Assembly: GCA_030686995.1 (NCBI GenBank)
Contig: CM060691.1
Location: 90,703,055 to 90,767,054 of the forward strand
Length of the DNA: 64,000 bases
Source of the DNA: Artemisia argyi
Taxonomy: Eukaryota; Streptophyta; Magnoliopsida; Asterales; Asteraceae
Reading direction: 5' to 3'
The notes under the pieces are model-generated. The model had not been told where the DNA came from, did not search any database, and worked only from the letters and a program-made list of their open reading frames with translations. Shown here one piece after another: positions 12,373-24,839 of this stretch. Numbering within the stretch: position 1 is the stretch's first letter; the number at the start of each line of letters is the position of its first letter. Position numbers and translations under genes: made by a program.

Positions 12373-12510
12373 AAAAGATATAGAGAAAAAAACAGTGACC
12401 TACATCGAAATTATGTAAGGAACCACCTTGGGTCTAAAAAAAGAAAAACGAAGGAAAAGATCCGTCCGAAAAATTCACTAGATGTTGATGTCGAGGAAGG
12501 TGGGACTGTA

Positions 12511-12799
12511 AATTTTTTAAAAAGAATAAGATGCTACATTTTAAAAGTTTAAAAGAGTACAAAAGATAAATGTGATACTGTAACAAAAGTGGGTTAGTAT
12601 AGGACCAACTGCAAAACTAATATTATTTTAATATATTTAGCCCTTAAAAAGAAGTACAATAAGTAATTTTATATTTTGTTAGTAATGTGAGTAAGAGTTT
12701 ACAAATCTCGCTAAACCTTAGCACCGATTTTACCTAGTTTTTTAGTTGTCACAAAACATACATTGTCTTCTTGAATTTAAATATTGCATCATTAAAAGT
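12511..12799. other. AT-rich non-coding stretch, possible MULE intron
   Basis: No ORF or motif seen. Together with 41008-41311 it separates the two transposase halves and may be the intron or spacer hit by the retrotransposon stack (inference). Confidence 0.35.
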
Positions 12800-14399
12800 A
12801 TATTTTATATTTCTGACCTGGTTTTAAATTTATAATAAGTCTCGTCTACCTAAGGTGTACCTAATGCACTGTCGGGCAGTGTACCCAGTAGTGTATAGTG
12901 TAGTTGTCAGTAAAGCCGAGGTCGTCCCAAGAGCTATGCGTGCATATTTAATCTAAGTTCTAACGTCACTGGTTTTAAAGGGGAGGTTTTGTAATTGATT
13001 AATTTTAAACTATGAAATGAAATAAAATAAACAAAAAGCAATTAAATGGTAAGGGATATCAATAGGGAGAGAAGTGTTAACCTAATTACTACTCTTGTTA
13101 TTGTTATAACTAGTTTTCAATTAAATGCATCCTATCGTTTTATCTGGTGATTCAAGTCGACTAGACTCAGATAGTCAAATCATCCAGTCCTATCTTCTAC
13201 CTTGCCCTATTTCGTAACCTAAAGATTACAAGAGTTCGTTGTTCTACAATATGGAAGAGTTCATACGTGCCTCTACAAACTTAGACTTATTTAGTAGGAT
13301 CCGGCCGTTCAAAACTTAGATCTCCCCTAATTCCTTAAGCAATTCCATTTGGTAAGTGGTAATTCGTTGAAATTTCTACACGAATAGTGATAGTCCTATG
13401 GTCAATTCTTATCACTAAACACAACCTTATTCATTATGGGTCATATAGTCAATTCTCCTAGCTTTATAGGTACTACCAAACTTCCATGCTACCAAAACAA
13501 GGGTGTCTCAAAATATGCTAAGAAAGTATACAAATAAAACGATAAAGATACGAGAAAATTAAATCATAACGATAAAAATTTCATAACTAGGCTAACACCA
13601 AAGGTGTTTAGCCACTCATATTAAAATATGCAGAAAAATCGATGTTCAACATTGTAATGGAAAACATGAATTCAATACACGAATGTAATACAACAATGGT
13701 AAAACTTATGATTGTGATGCGTGAATCCTCCCTTGGAAATGACTTGTATGTTTGTAGAAATTTATCCTTCTTGATCCCTAATTCCTCCTCTGGTTTTTGG
13801 GTGTGAGAAAGATAATTTAAAATGCGGAATTAGGGCTGGTATTTATACTCTCGACATTGCTACGACGTAACCCCTTGGGTTAACTACGTCGTAGGCTTTG
13901 AATATTGATACTACGCCGTAACTCAATGATATGTTATAGACATAGAACTCTTGTAGACCATTCTACGGGGTAACATAATGAGTGGTTACGCCGAAACTCC
14001 ATCTTTGATTACGAAATTTTTCTAAGTGTTGAATGAAGATCTACGGCGTAACCTCAAGGTGAGTTATGCATGTAAAAGTCTCGTACCCACTTCTACGTCG
14101 TAACCCAAGAATTGGTTACGTCAAAGTTTCTTAGTCAGTGTTGACTTCAGTCTTCAGTGAAAATAGGTATTATGGCGTAGGTTGAAAGATAGTCTATGCC
14201 GTAGCTAGTGTCCAATCAGCATACTTTAACTAATTTTATTAATAATCTTCCAAATTCGCGTCTCTTCGTTCCAATGCTCATTTTTATCTTGAAAATGAAA
14301 TATAAACAAATAAGATTGTATATTCTAATAAAATGATATAAAAGATGAGCATTATAGGGGAAATTAATACTAAAATATCGAAACTATTTGATGTTATCA
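12800..14399 (-). repeat. 3' LTR of the outer element (about 1600 bp)
   Basis: Homologous along its length to 18357-19935, 25963-27525 and to 28498-29467 plus 38924-39539. Minus-strand start is TGATAACATC; the other tip at 12800 is degraded. It includes an array of TACG-N-CGTA palindromes at 13861-14204. Confidence 0.87.
13861..14204. promoter_or_regulatory. Array of TACG-N-CGTA palindromes in LTR
   Basis: Exact or near-exact 9-mers at 13861, 13885, 13912, 13964, 13987, 14042, 14094, 14117, 14172 and 14196 (for example TACGACGTA, TACGTCGTA, TACGCCGTA, TACGGCGTA). Equivalent arrays sit in the sister LTRs at about 19398-19740, 26985-27330 and 38999-39345, with single copies in the internal regions near 16337-16440 and 22833-22945. 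The regulatory role is inferred from density and position. Confidence 0.6.
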
Positions 14400-14403
14400 A
14401 ATA

Positions 14404-14425
14404 CCCCCCCCCCCCCCCCTACTTG
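14404..14425 (-). other. Polypurine tract of the outer element, expanded G run
   Basis: Plus strand shows 16 consecutive C (14404-14419) then TACTTG, i.e. CAAGTA plus a G16 run just before TGATAAC on the minus strand. The sister element has only C6 here (19941-19946). Confidence 0.8.
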
Positions 14426-16907
14426 AACTCTACTTACCCTCAAGTAGACCTTATTTGAATCATTTTCAAAAAGATATCTCCCAAGGGATTGGAAAATATG
14501 AATTAAAAAACTTCTTATGCAAGAACTTATCAAAGACGAACACTTCACGAAATGGGAACAAACACTCATTCTCTCTCTTAAATATAAGTGTTAATTTCGG
14601 GGTGATCACTCAATGCACAATCATAGTATGTATTCAATCATAGGCTTGGTGGTTACACAAATCTCCACCACTAGAGCTAAGGTCGAAACAATCCTTAAAG
14701 GTAATATTGGGTGAATAATTTTTAAGGCTAAGGCGCATTGTTGTTACTAACATACTACAACGAAGGCGACAAAGACCATCGGTACATGATCAAAACGCTG
14801 GGCAAGACACCAATGACTGCTCAAATCCCTCATCTAAGCATGATTCACAACTAAAGTGTAGGATAAGACATGAAATACACATAAATGGTGAAAAATAAAA
14901 ATGAAAGCAAATAGTCTTAGCCTACAACCAAGTCGTTACCGCCTGCCGTTCATCCAAAGATAAAGCTCCAAGATGCAAAAACTGGATTATACTACAAGTG
15001 AGTGTGCCATTAGCGGATGTTTTGATGGGCACACCACTTGGTCTTCATGTTGGTGAATATACATAACCAACTCAATTCTTCATATGTGATCGAAGTGGCC
15101 TCCTCGATACTAAATCTTGATAAGCTCATAACTTGTTGTCATACATTGTTGCACCATAAATAAACTATCTACATACGAAAATTAATTTTTTCATAACAAT
15201 AAATTACAAGAATAATATAATCCCCCCACTTGAGATGAATCATATATGAGAATACTTGGGGGGGGGGGGGGGTCTTTAATGATCTTCAAAGATAAGTCTT
15301 CAACGTAGGCGTGATTTCTGAATCTCTTTACTCGAATCTCAAACCTGGGCAAGCGGCGACTTCCCAATCATAGACCAAGAGTACACAGTAGGCTAAGGCG
15401 AATAGGTATATCAAAACAATAATGATAAGGGTATGAAATGAAAGAATGGCTCGGAAGGGTGTATCTATGGGTATCTTGCACTAAAAGTGAGTGCAACAAA
15501 AGGGTTTTTAACACGGGGGGTCGAAGAGTCAGTGTGACTAATCGATAAATGCACACATATGGCTATTTGGGTGTTAATCCTAAAATATTGCCTTCTCAAA
15601 TAGTTTCTTCTAAGTGTATCAAGTAAATTCGACACACTACTCATCTATGGTCTCAAAATGATGTAAAGGCCAAGTTCTAAAGTTTACAAAATACCGAAAC
15701 ACTCAATATTTGATGGATTTGAGTAATATGGGGAAAACAGAAAGGTTAAATCTCTCCATGGAAATGAAGGGTTAAAATGTGCTTGGCTAAGGTCTATTCT
15801 AGTTAGGTTCGAAAAAACATGTCAGAATTTTAAAAATGACATAATTTTTCAAAATAAACTAGAAAAAATGGGGCAAATAAAATTCAAGTTTTAATTATAC
15901 TCCCGTCCCCCCATTTAAAATGTACAAAGTCCTTTTTGTACGAAAATAAGCCATAGAAATAAAGGAGAAAGGTAGAATTAGAACGAGAACTTCCCTTAAA
16001 TTTGCTCTTGAAAATGATAGAAGGATCATGTTTGAGAAAATGTGCCTTCGCTTCGGCTAAGGAGCGAATTTCAAATCCTTGAAATCATGAAACTGCCCAC
16101 AAGCATAAAATCTAAAAAGAGAAATAAAGGAAAATAAAATCCTAACTCACTTTCGTATGAATCACGGTTGCATTTAGCATATGCAACAATCCTTTTAAAC
16201 CACTTGGTGTCCTAGTGGACGAGTGAAGTCTTGTGAGGGTCTACAATGAATACACCCACAAAGTTCATTTAAAAACTAATACAAGGTTAAAGTATGTTTA
16301 TTATAAAAAAATTTAAGGTTCAGAAGAAAGTAACGACGTAGACTAGGGAATAGTGTTACGCTGTAAGTAATGACATCTAACAAAAGTCGTACATCTGATG
16401 GTGGCTACATCGTAACCATGGAATATGTTATGCCGTAGATTGTCTCTGAGGTGAATTCCAGGAGCTAAAACACCGTGGCCAGCTCCTTCACCATCTTCCT
16501 TTCTCTATTACCTGTAAAAAAATACAACAAAACATATCAAACCAACTAAACTAATAAAAAGGAAAAAGAAAGGGATAATTCGGGTTGTCTCCTGAAAAAG
16601 TACTTTTGTTTGTAACCAAGTCTTTAATTTAGACTCAAAGTCGCGGCTAAAATGCGGGTGGATGGGTCTTTCCGCCTTTCCCCTTATCCTAAATGGCGGA
16701 TGACTGGTCCCAAACTGTAGGAGCAATGTAACGTGTTAATCCGAAATGATCATCTGGGAGAAAATTAGCTTTTGCCCATTCGTTCCGATATTGCATTTCA
16801 TCTTTAATGCTTAACTGAACTTCTCTGAACTTAACCTTCACCTAATTTTCAAATGATATTCCATGGTAGCCGACTCCCCCTCTCTTGTGTTCATTAAAAC
16901 ATGCCTA
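14426..16907 (-). other. Non-coding internal region of the outer element
   Basis: No credible ORF. It is co-linear with 19950-21205 and 22189-23190 in the inner element, so it is a family feature rather than random debris. It holds a G15 run at 15258-15272 and ACG-N-CGT motifs near 16337-16440. In autonomous relatives this position would carry pol. Confidence 0.7.
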
Positions 16908-17267
16908 CTAGTATAGTTTGACCAAATTTTCTTCGGTGAGTTTTCTACCATGGCATTTATTGCGAAGAGGATCACAGGTGGGAAACGTTTGGGTAGTTCC
17001 GTCATGGTTCATAATCACTGGTTTACAAAAGTGAACCGTCCATTCGACCTCCTCATCTGAATTAATATCATTGAAGTAGTTATGGAACCATGTTTCCTTA
17101 CTAAAACTTGAATCTTCAAAGCACGACCAGACGTTTATTTCCTTTTTTAATTGTCTCAATCTGATTTGTCCTCCTTCATTGCAATATTTGACAAAAGGAA
17201 AACATGAAGGTAGAGTTAATTTCTTCCCGTCTCTTACAATCCCTCGTGGTTTACAACAATAACGCAC
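16908..17267 (-). pseudogene. Unknown 119-aa ORF after the protease remnant
   Basis: Minus-strand frame of 119 codons, Cys- and Lys-containing (CCKPRGIVRDGKKLTLP; CKPVIMNHDGTTQTFPTCDP). I do not recognise a domain. It lies 3' of the gag-protease block of the outer element, where pol would start. The matching position of the inner element does not have this frame open. Confidence 0.45.
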
Positions 17268-17519
17268 TACAGTGACTTTTATAGGGTCTTCCTTATTAAC
17301 CCAAGGTTCAAGTGTTTGATCTTAATCATCACTATCACCCTAAAAAGATTCCTCGCTTTCTTCGTTTTCATCAGAGCTAACCTCTTGTTCATACTTCAGG
17401 TATAAAGGAGTTTTATAGTTAAAAATTTCATCTGAAATTCCAAACTTTTCAGGTGGATTTTCCTCAACCGCAATATTGGCCATGCATGAACTAGTTGCTT
17501 CCTTGTCTCCCTATAGTAA

Positions 17520-17690
17520 AAACCTTTTCATCTTGAAGACAACCCTCTCGTTATAAACTCCCAACGAGATTTCTTTCATAAAAACATCAATTCGTGCCCG
17601 TGTCATAGCAAGGAAGGGTCTCCCAAGGATAAGGTCTTCCTTAGGAATATTCTCCATATCAATGACTAACAAACCATATACCTAGATCTT
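17520..17690 (-). pseudogene. C-terminal fragment of a retropepsin-like protease
   Basis: Minus-strand reading includes LILGRPFLAMTRARIDVF and VYNERVVFKMKR, the flap and C-terminal signature of Tat/Athila proteases (compare VLGRPMLATARAKVDVF at 24100 in the inner element). The part with the catalytic Asp is absent, cut off by the insertion at 17691-18072. Confidence 0.65.
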
Positions 17691-18072
17691 CAAATATATA
17701 CACACCATAGTTTCAGTTAGACTAACAAACACCTATACATATGATTCTAATATATAAGCATAAATACACCTACTAATGAATGTATAATAGTTAAACAAAA
17801 TTCAGCACGAAATTCGTCTAAGTATGGTAGTACATCGTATCTGTCTAGAATGATATGGCGTATCTTTCTTTAGTTCAGTAGACTTTTCCAACTTGATCCA
17901 TTTTGCTCCATTTTAAGTCCAAAATAGCAAACTTTCACCAAACGCTTGTTTATAACTGAGAAATACAAAAGTAAACGATTAAGTATAAATTCTCATACAT
18001 AATAATATAAAACAAGTCAAATACATAGGATAAATGATGAAAATAATATGTACTTATTTGATGTCATCAATC
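17691..18072 (-). mobile_element. Probable truncated LTR fragment of another retrotransposon
   Basis: AT-rich foreign segment between protease and gag remnants. Its right edge on the minus strand reads TTGATGACATCAAATAAGTA, similar to but distinct from the host family LTR start. No target duplication was found, so the boundaries are approximate. Confidence 0.35.
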
Positions 18073-18079
18073 ATCTTGC

Positions 18080-18356
18080 TTACTCAATCACATTTTTCTC
18101 ATGAATGTCATCTGCTAACTTTCCAATCATGGTTTCAAGATAATTTAGGGATTCATCATGATTAAGTAAGCTCTTGTTGGTAGTTTCTTGAAATTTTTTC
18201 AACCATATGTCTTGCTCATCTTGTTTCTTTCTGAAGTCGTTGAGATACTTGTTGATGATTTCCTCAATACTAGACCTTCTTTCTCCATATGGTACTCGAT
18301 TGTAGCCAAGTTGGCCCATGCAATAACCGTTGCTATCATTACCTTGGTAAGGTCGT
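18080..18356 (-). pseudogene. gag: Outer-element gag, C-terminal part
   Basis: Minus-strand reading (GYNRVPYGERRSSIEEIINKY, then a coiled-coil segment with LNYLETMIGKLADDI) is the tail of a Tat/Athila gag. The frame enters from the inner element's target site: sequence left of the insertion continues the codon phase of the gag on the right (27526 onward) once one 5-bp duplicate is discounted. The N-terminal and central parts are at 28391-27526. Confidence 0.8.
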
Positions 18357-19935
18357 TGATGCAGGATTTACTAACCAGATTTTACATTTATAATTTACTC
18401 GCCCACCTAAGGTCTACTTAATGCACTATCGGGCAGTGTACCCGGTCATGTATGGTATAGCAGCCGGTAAAGCCGAGGTCGTCGTAAGAGCTATACATGC
18501 CGATTATATCTAAGTTCTAGTGTCATTGGATTTAAAGGGGGTTTTATGATTGATTAATTAAAACTAATGAAATAAACAAGAAAGTAAATAAATGAAGAGG
18601 AATCAGTAAAGAGAGAATTGTTAACCTAATTATTACTCTTGTTATTAGTATGACAAGTTTTCTATTAAGTGCGTTCTATCATTTCATCTGGGGATTCAAG
18701 TCGCCTGGACTCAGATGGTCAAATCGTCCAATCCTATCTTTCACCTTGCCCTATTCCGTAACCTAATGATTACAAGAGCTCGTTGGCAATTATAAGATGA
18801 AAGAGTCATTAAGTGCCTCTACTAACTTAGACTTGTTTAATAACATCCAGCCGGTCGGAACTTAGATCCCCCCTAATTTTGTAAGCAAATCAGTTTGGTA
18901 AGTGGTCGTTCTTTGAAATTCCCACACGAATAGTGATAGTCCTATGGTTAATTCCTGTCACTAGACACACCCTTATTCACTATGGGTCCTATGGTCAATT
19001 CTCTTAGCTTCATAGGAACTACCAAACTTTAATGCTACCAAAACAATGGTGTCCTAAGATACACTAAGAAAGTATGCAAATAAAATGATCCGATACGAGA
19101 AAACTAAATCATAATCATAATAATTTCATAATAAGGCTAACACCAAAGGTGTTTAGCCACTCATATTAAAAAATGCAGGAAAATCAATGTTTAACATGAT
19201 AGATGAAAACATGAATTCGATACAAGAAATATAAATGATAAAACTTATGATTGATGCGTGAATTCTCCCTTGGAAATGGCTTGTGTGCTTGCAGAACTTC
19301 ATCCTCCTTGATCCCTAATTCTCTCCTGACTTCTGTGTGTGATAAGATGATGTTTAAAATGCGGAATTAGGGCTGGTATTTATAGTCTCGACTCTGCTAC
19401 GCGTAACCATTAGGTTAAACTACGCCATATCCTTTGTATTATGATACTACGCCATAGCTTGATGATCTGATATGGACGTAGAACTCTCGTACACCAATCT
19501 ATGACGTAATCAAATGGGTAGCTATGCCGTAACTCCATCTTGGATCACGAAATTCTTCTAAGTGTTGAAGGAAGATCTACAACATATCTAGAAGGATTGC
19601 TATGCCCGTAGAAGTCTCGTAGTCATATCTACTCCGTAACCAATAAGTTGGTTACGCCGTAGGTCTTTGGTCAGCGTTGACTTCAGTCTTTTGTGTAAAA
19701 GGTTGCTACGGCGTAGGTAGAGAGATCATCTACGCCGTAGTTAGTGTTGACTTAGGATACTTCAAATATTTTCATTAATAAGCTTCCAAATTCGCATATG
19801 TTCGTTTCAATGCTCATCTTTGCCTTGAAAATGAAATATAAACAAATAAGAGTATATATTCTAGTAAAATGACATGAAAGATGAGCATAATAGGGGAAAT
19901 TAACACTTAAATATCTGAACTATTTGATGTTATCA
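18357..19935 (-). repeat. 3' LTR of the inner element (1579 bp)
   Basis: Plus-strand ends TGATGCAGG and GTTATCA. Homologous to 25963-27525 in the same orientation, with the TACG-N-CGTA array at about 19398-19740. Confidence 0.9.
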
Positions 19936-21205
19936 AATATCCCCCCACTTGAACTCTACTTGCCCTCAAGTAGACCTTATTAGAATAGTTTTCAAAAAGA
20001 TATCTCCCGAGAAATGGAAGATATGAATTTGAAACTTCCTGTGCTAGAACTTATCAAAGCCGAACACCTCACGAAATGGGAACAAACACTCATGCTCTCT
20101 CTCTAATGTAAGTGTTAATTTTGGGGTGATCACTCAACGAACAATCATAGTATGTATTATATCACAGGCTTGGCAGTTACATAAATCTCCACCAGGTCAA
20201 AACAATTTTTAAAGGCAATATTGGGTGAAAAATTATAAGGCTAAGCGTCTAGTGTTGTTACTAACATACTACGGCAAAGGCATTGATACATGACCAGAAT
20301 GCCGGGCAAGACACCAATGACTGCTCAAATCCCTCACCTAAGCATGATTCACAATTTAAGAGTAGGATAAGACATGGGATGCACATAAATGGTGTAAAAA
20401 TAAAAATAGAAGCAAATAGTCTTAGCCTATAACCGAGTCGTTACCGCCTGCAATTCATCCAATGATAAAGCTCCAAGACGCAAAAACTGGATCATACTAC
20501 AAGTGAATGTGTCATTAGCAAACATCATGATGGGTACAACGCTTGGTCTTCATGTTGGTGAATAGAAATAACCAACTCAATTCTTCATAAGTGATCGAAG
20601 TGGCCTCCTCGATACTAAATCTTTAATAACTCAAAACAAGGTGCTATACATTGTTGCACCAAAAATAAACTATCATACTGAACTTCACATTTTTATTTAT
20701 TTATTATATTTTTTAATAACAAATTACAAGAATAATAACATCCCCCCATTTGAGATGAATCATACAGTGGAATATTTGGGAGGTCTCAAATGATCTTCAA
20801 AGACACGTCTTCAATGTAGGCGTGATTTCTGAATCTCTTAACTCAAACCTCAAACTAGGGCAAGTGGCGACTTCCCAATCATAGACAAAGACTACACGGT
20901 AGGCTAAGGCGAATAGGTGTATCGAAACGATAATTATAAGGGTATGAAACGAAAGAATGGCTCTGAAGGGTATATCTAAGGGTATCTTGCACTAAAGGTG
21001 AGTGCAACAAAAGGGTTTAAACACGGGGGTCGAAGAGTCAATGTGACTAATCGATAAATGCACACATATAGGCTATTTGAGTGTTAATCCTAAAATATTA
21101 CCTTTTCAAAATGTTTCTTCCAAATGTATCAAGTAAACTTGACACACTACTCATCTATGATCTCGAAATGATGTGAAGGCCAAGTTCTAAAGTCTACAAA
21201 CTACC
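19936..21205 (-). other. Polypurine tract and non-coding internal region, inner element
   Basis: Starts with the polypurine tract (plus strand ATATCCCCCCACTTG). The rest matches 14420-15690 of the outer element and has no ORF. Confidence 0.75.
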
Positions 21206-22183
21206 TGTAAAAGATCGTTTAAGCCCAATCTAGGATTATAGAAACAATGATTTGCACAGCGGAATAATGACAATAACAATCAAACTTTCACCAAGGTTTT
21301 TCTAATAACAATGATCCTCTATGGATCTCTATTACAGAATAGTAAAAGTGTTTCAAGAAGTGTATATAAAACATAAGCTTGTGTTCCTTTTATAAGCATA
21401 AGGAACCCTAATAGACAATAAATATAAAATCAAATCATATCACTACCTAATATGAATTTCTAAAAATACTAATAGCATTAATGAATCAATGTAATTTAAA
21501 TAATTCCCTACAATCCTCCCCTAATCTTGAATTCACCTGGATGTTTTGATGGACATTTGGTCATTTGTTGCTGCAAAGAATGGTGCTTTATAACTTGTTG
21601 CTGATCATTGAGGTCCTGCTAATAAAGATTCTTTGCTGCTGAAGTTCATCCTCAATCCTCTTCTTCTTGCCTTTGAAGATCTATCAAGAATCTTGGAGTT
21701 AACCATGTCAACTTCAAGATTAGGGGAGGATTGTAAGGAATTAGTGAAGTTAGTATTAGATACTGCTGAAGATTCTGCTGACAGGTTTCTGCGGAAGCAT
21801 ATACTGGTTTCTGCTGAAGAATAGTTCCTACTGAAGAATAGTGTTATTGCGGATATAGTTAATCCGTGGATAGAAGTTAGTTATTTATAGATAAGATATG
21901 TAGAATATCTTCTAGAGTATTACGTTTATACGTTTCTTGTAGAAGAATTTAGGGTTTCCACTAGTATATAAGGAACCCAAGGTTATTGTAATACGTACGA
22001 GTTTCAAAAACAATTATTAGTGAATAATATAGATCCATAGAGGATCAAAGTTTAGCATACAAGTTTATATTTATATTCCGCAATAAGTATAAGCTAACAG
22101 AGATTGTCTATTTAGTTTGCTGGTGATTACATTAGTAGACTAACGATCTATTGGATCGAGATCTATCAAGTGTAGATCCTACA
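21206..22183. mobile_element. Composite copia-like element with inverted, outward-facing 3' LTRs
   Basis: Left LTR 21206-21512 is minus-oriented, starting TGTAGGGAATTA on the minus strand with a polypurine tract (21513-21528) on its inner side. Right LTR 21732-22183 is plus-oriented, starting TGTAAGGAATTA with the same tract, AAGATTAGGGGAGGAT, at 21716-21731. Both share internal blocks (ATAGATCCATAGAGGATC type) but are clearly diverged. The 203-bp centre lacks a gene. Flanks CTACC (21201-21205) and CTATC (22184-22188) are a 4/5 duplication absent from the homologous site in the outer element (near 15692), so the whole unit appears to have inserted as one piece. Confidence 0.75.
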
Positions 22184-22188
22184 CTATC

Positions 22189-23192
22189 GGCAAACTCAAT
22201 ATTTCGTGGATTTGGGCTAAATCAGGAGCAACTGAAAAGGCAGAACCTCACCATGAAATTAAGGGTTAAATGTGCTCGGCTAAGGTCTATTCTAGTTACG
22301 TACGGAAAAACATGTCAAAAATAAAAATGACATAATTTTTCAAAATAAACTAGAAAAATGGGGCAAAATAAATTTTAAGTTAGAATTCTACTCCCGTCCC
22401 CCACTTAAAATGTACACAGTCCCTTTTGTACGCAAATGAGCAATAAAGATAAAGGAGATAGGTAGAATTAGAACGAGAACTTCCCTGAAATTTGCTCTTA
22501 AAAATGATAGAAGGATCATGTTTGAGAAAACGTGCCTTCGCTTCGCCTAAGAAGCAAACTTCAAATCCCTGAAATCACGCAACTACCACAAGCATAAAAT
22601 CTAAAAAGTAAAACAAACGAAAATAAAATCCTAACTCACTTTCGTAGGAATCACGGTTGCATTTAGCGAATGCTACAAGCCTTTTAAACCACTTGGTGTC
22701 CCAAGTGGACGAGTAAAGTCTCGTGAGGGTTTACAGTGAATACACCCACAATATTCATTTAAAAACTAATACAAGGTTAAAGTATGTTTGTTACAAAACG
22801 ATTTAAAATTCAAATGGTGCAGGAGAAAGTTACGGCGTAGCCATAAAGCAGTGCTACGCCGTATATATTGACACCTGACAAATGTCTGACACCTGGAGGA
22901 AACTACGGCGTAACCATATTCTGGATTACGCTGTAGAATCATTTTGAGATGAATTCCAGGAGTGAAAACTCCATATCCAGCTCCTCCACCATTTTTCTTT
23001 CTCTATTACATGCAGATAATTATAACAAAACATACCAAACGAACAAAACTAATCAAAAGGATAAAGAAATGGATAATTAGGGTCGTCTCCCGAAAAAAGC
23101 ACTTTTGTTTATTAATGGGTCTTTAAGGTAGACTTAAGGCCATGGCTAGTAATGTCCATTGGTCATATTGTGCAAGCTAATATGCTCACGTC
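22189..23192 (-). other. Non-coding internal region of the inner element, continued
   Basis: Co-linear with about 15695-16740 of the outer element. Contains TACGGCGTA-type palindromes at about 22833-22945. No ORF. Confidence 0.7.
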
Positions 23193-23531
23193 CTAACATG
23201 TCAATGAACCTTTCGTCCCTCTTGTAAGTATCGCCAAGATCCACACACCCCTTGTAGAAATGTTTAATTTTTTGATAAGGATAGTCGTACCCATTAGCTT
23301 TATCCTTATTAACAATTTGGCATGGCCCTGCTTAATTGTTTTTTTTGTCCAATGCTTGAAATTCGGTACTGTTCTTGGCATTTTGAAAATTATTACGTCA
23401 TTATTGCTAGATAGCCGTACTATCCCATTGATAGTATCCACTTCAATACCTGGTGCCTCTTGAAATGGCTTCCCTAATATAACTTCTTCTAAACCATCTT
23501 CCACAAATACACTTACATCGTCGAACACCAT
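23193..23531 (-). pseudogene. Protease-like tail ORF of the inner element
   Basis: 112-codon minus-strand frame beginning MVFDDVSVFVEDGLEEVILGK, continuing PFQEAPGIEVDTINGIVRL. This matches the 'VLGKPFVE...GIVRF' block of Tat/Athila polyproteins and is paralleled in the other element at about 34590-34520 (IIFGKPFVEATRMSYDP, GIVRFKEEN). No catalytic motif. It lies 72 bp beyond the preceding frame and probably belonged to one polyprotein before decay. Confidence 0.55.
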
Positions 23532-23603
23532 GAAGTCAATTGAAAATGTATAAATTCCGACAAATATACTGACATTTTTAACTTTTCCAAGAAAGTTATT
23601 TCA

Positions 23604-24360
23604 TCAATATTCAAGCTCTTTTTTAAAAAATTTATTATAACTCTCTTTAGACAGAATATTTACGAGTGAACTAATATTAATGAAGGGATAAAAATCAACA
23701 AACCCGAGTTTGCAAGTGATTTGCAAGGTGTATGGATTCGAATGGTGGATCCTAATTCCAACTTCAAGAAAACTAGGTTGTGTTGGCTGAACCAAAGTAC
23801 TTTCGTCATCTTCCCATGGTGGAACTAAATCCATAAAGTTAATTTGATGACTAGCCTGCATCATATTCACTTCGGCTTCTTGATTACTTTCTTCAAAATC
23901 CAAGAAAACATCGAAGTTTCCAATGGGGGAGAGGTCATCATGTTCCATAGGATGTCCTTGCATTATTTCTTCATTGTGAAGAAATTCTTCCAAATCGAAT
24001 TCTTCTTGTTCCTGTATCTGATTTACAACACATACACTATAATTAATTACTCCCCCTACTTCTAAGGTCATTCTTTTTCCAAAGACATCAACTTTAGCAC
24101 GTGCGGTAGCGAGCATAGGCCTCCCTAATACTATTGGGATTCTTTCATCCTCCACAATCTTTAAAATGATAATATCCACCGGGAAAACAAATTTATCAAT
24201 TTTAAGCAAAACATTTTCAACAACCCCCAATGGCGTTTGCATTGATTTATTGGCCATTTCATGTCCATTTTAATGGGTTTCAAGTTCCTGATCCCTAATC
24301 GTGTAAACATTTAGTAAGGCATTATACTAATGCTAGCTCCTAAGTCTGCTAAAGCATTGC
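23604..24360 (-). pseudogene. Retropepsin-like aspartic protease of the inner element
   Basis: Reading on the minus strand, the active-site region NALADLGASISIMP (about 24350-24310) keeps the catalytic Asp as D-L-G-A. A stop and shift follow. The frame from 24257 then gives VENVLLKIDKFVFPVDIIIL and VLGRPMLATARAKVDVFGKR, the standard C-terminal half of Tat/Athila proteases. It runs on as a 217-codon frame with an acidic linker (EEFDLEEFLHNEEIM). The enzyme would cleave gag in the particle; this copy is broken. Confidence 0.75.
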
Positions 24361-24839
24361 TAATTTTTGGATTACCTATCAAGCATGGTAGAGTAAAACT
24401 TCTAGGGTCTTTCTCTTTAGGAGGTAGCTCATTTCGCAAGATGGAAGAGCACCTTTCATTAAGCTTTACCGACTCCACTCAATCTAGGTTATCTTTTCTT
24501 TCAATTAACCCCTTCAAATGTTTAATATTGTTAGGCTCGTTTTTAATCAATTCGACTAAAGGTAAATTAATAGGAAGAGATTCAAATTCATTTAGCAAAG
24601 ATTGCTCTTTCACAAGCTTTTGTTTGACATTTTCGGAGAATGTTTTCGGTTCCTTTCATGCTTATTTCGTTGACACAACTTTAGTTTCTTCAATAGTTTA
24701 CAGGACATTATCATTAGCTTCAATGTCCATTTTTAAACATTCCTTAACATCGTTAGTGCATTGCTCTATTTTAATTCGAGATTTTTAATCCCGACATCAT
24801 GAGCCTTGAGGGACGAAACTGTTCTTTCAACAAACTGTT

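Larger units (their letters stand above)
11241..12510 (+). pseudogene. MuDR-like (MULE) transposase gene, 5' part with PB1-like domain
   Basis: ATG 11241 opens a frame whose start (KRISISVHHKGTFTYDP) resembles the PB1-like N-terminal domain of plant MULE transposases. Stops at 11388-11390 and 11415-11417 interrupt it. The same frame continues through 11448-11714 (LKPLRNDSELANFIKLAF, then an acidic stretch). A solo LTR (11739-12022) splits it, after which NDTFLNKLVDGKYI resumes in another frame. An acidic/Lys-rich linker follows, duplicated in tandem. The DNA-binding half lies about 29 kb away at 41312. The gene is dead. The family call rests on recalled similarity. Confidence 0.7.

Noticed and set aside
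13861..14204. Short regularly spaced repeats read as a CRISPR-like array
   Set aside because: Repeat words are 9 bp, imperfect, in a plant LTR, with no spacers of constant length.
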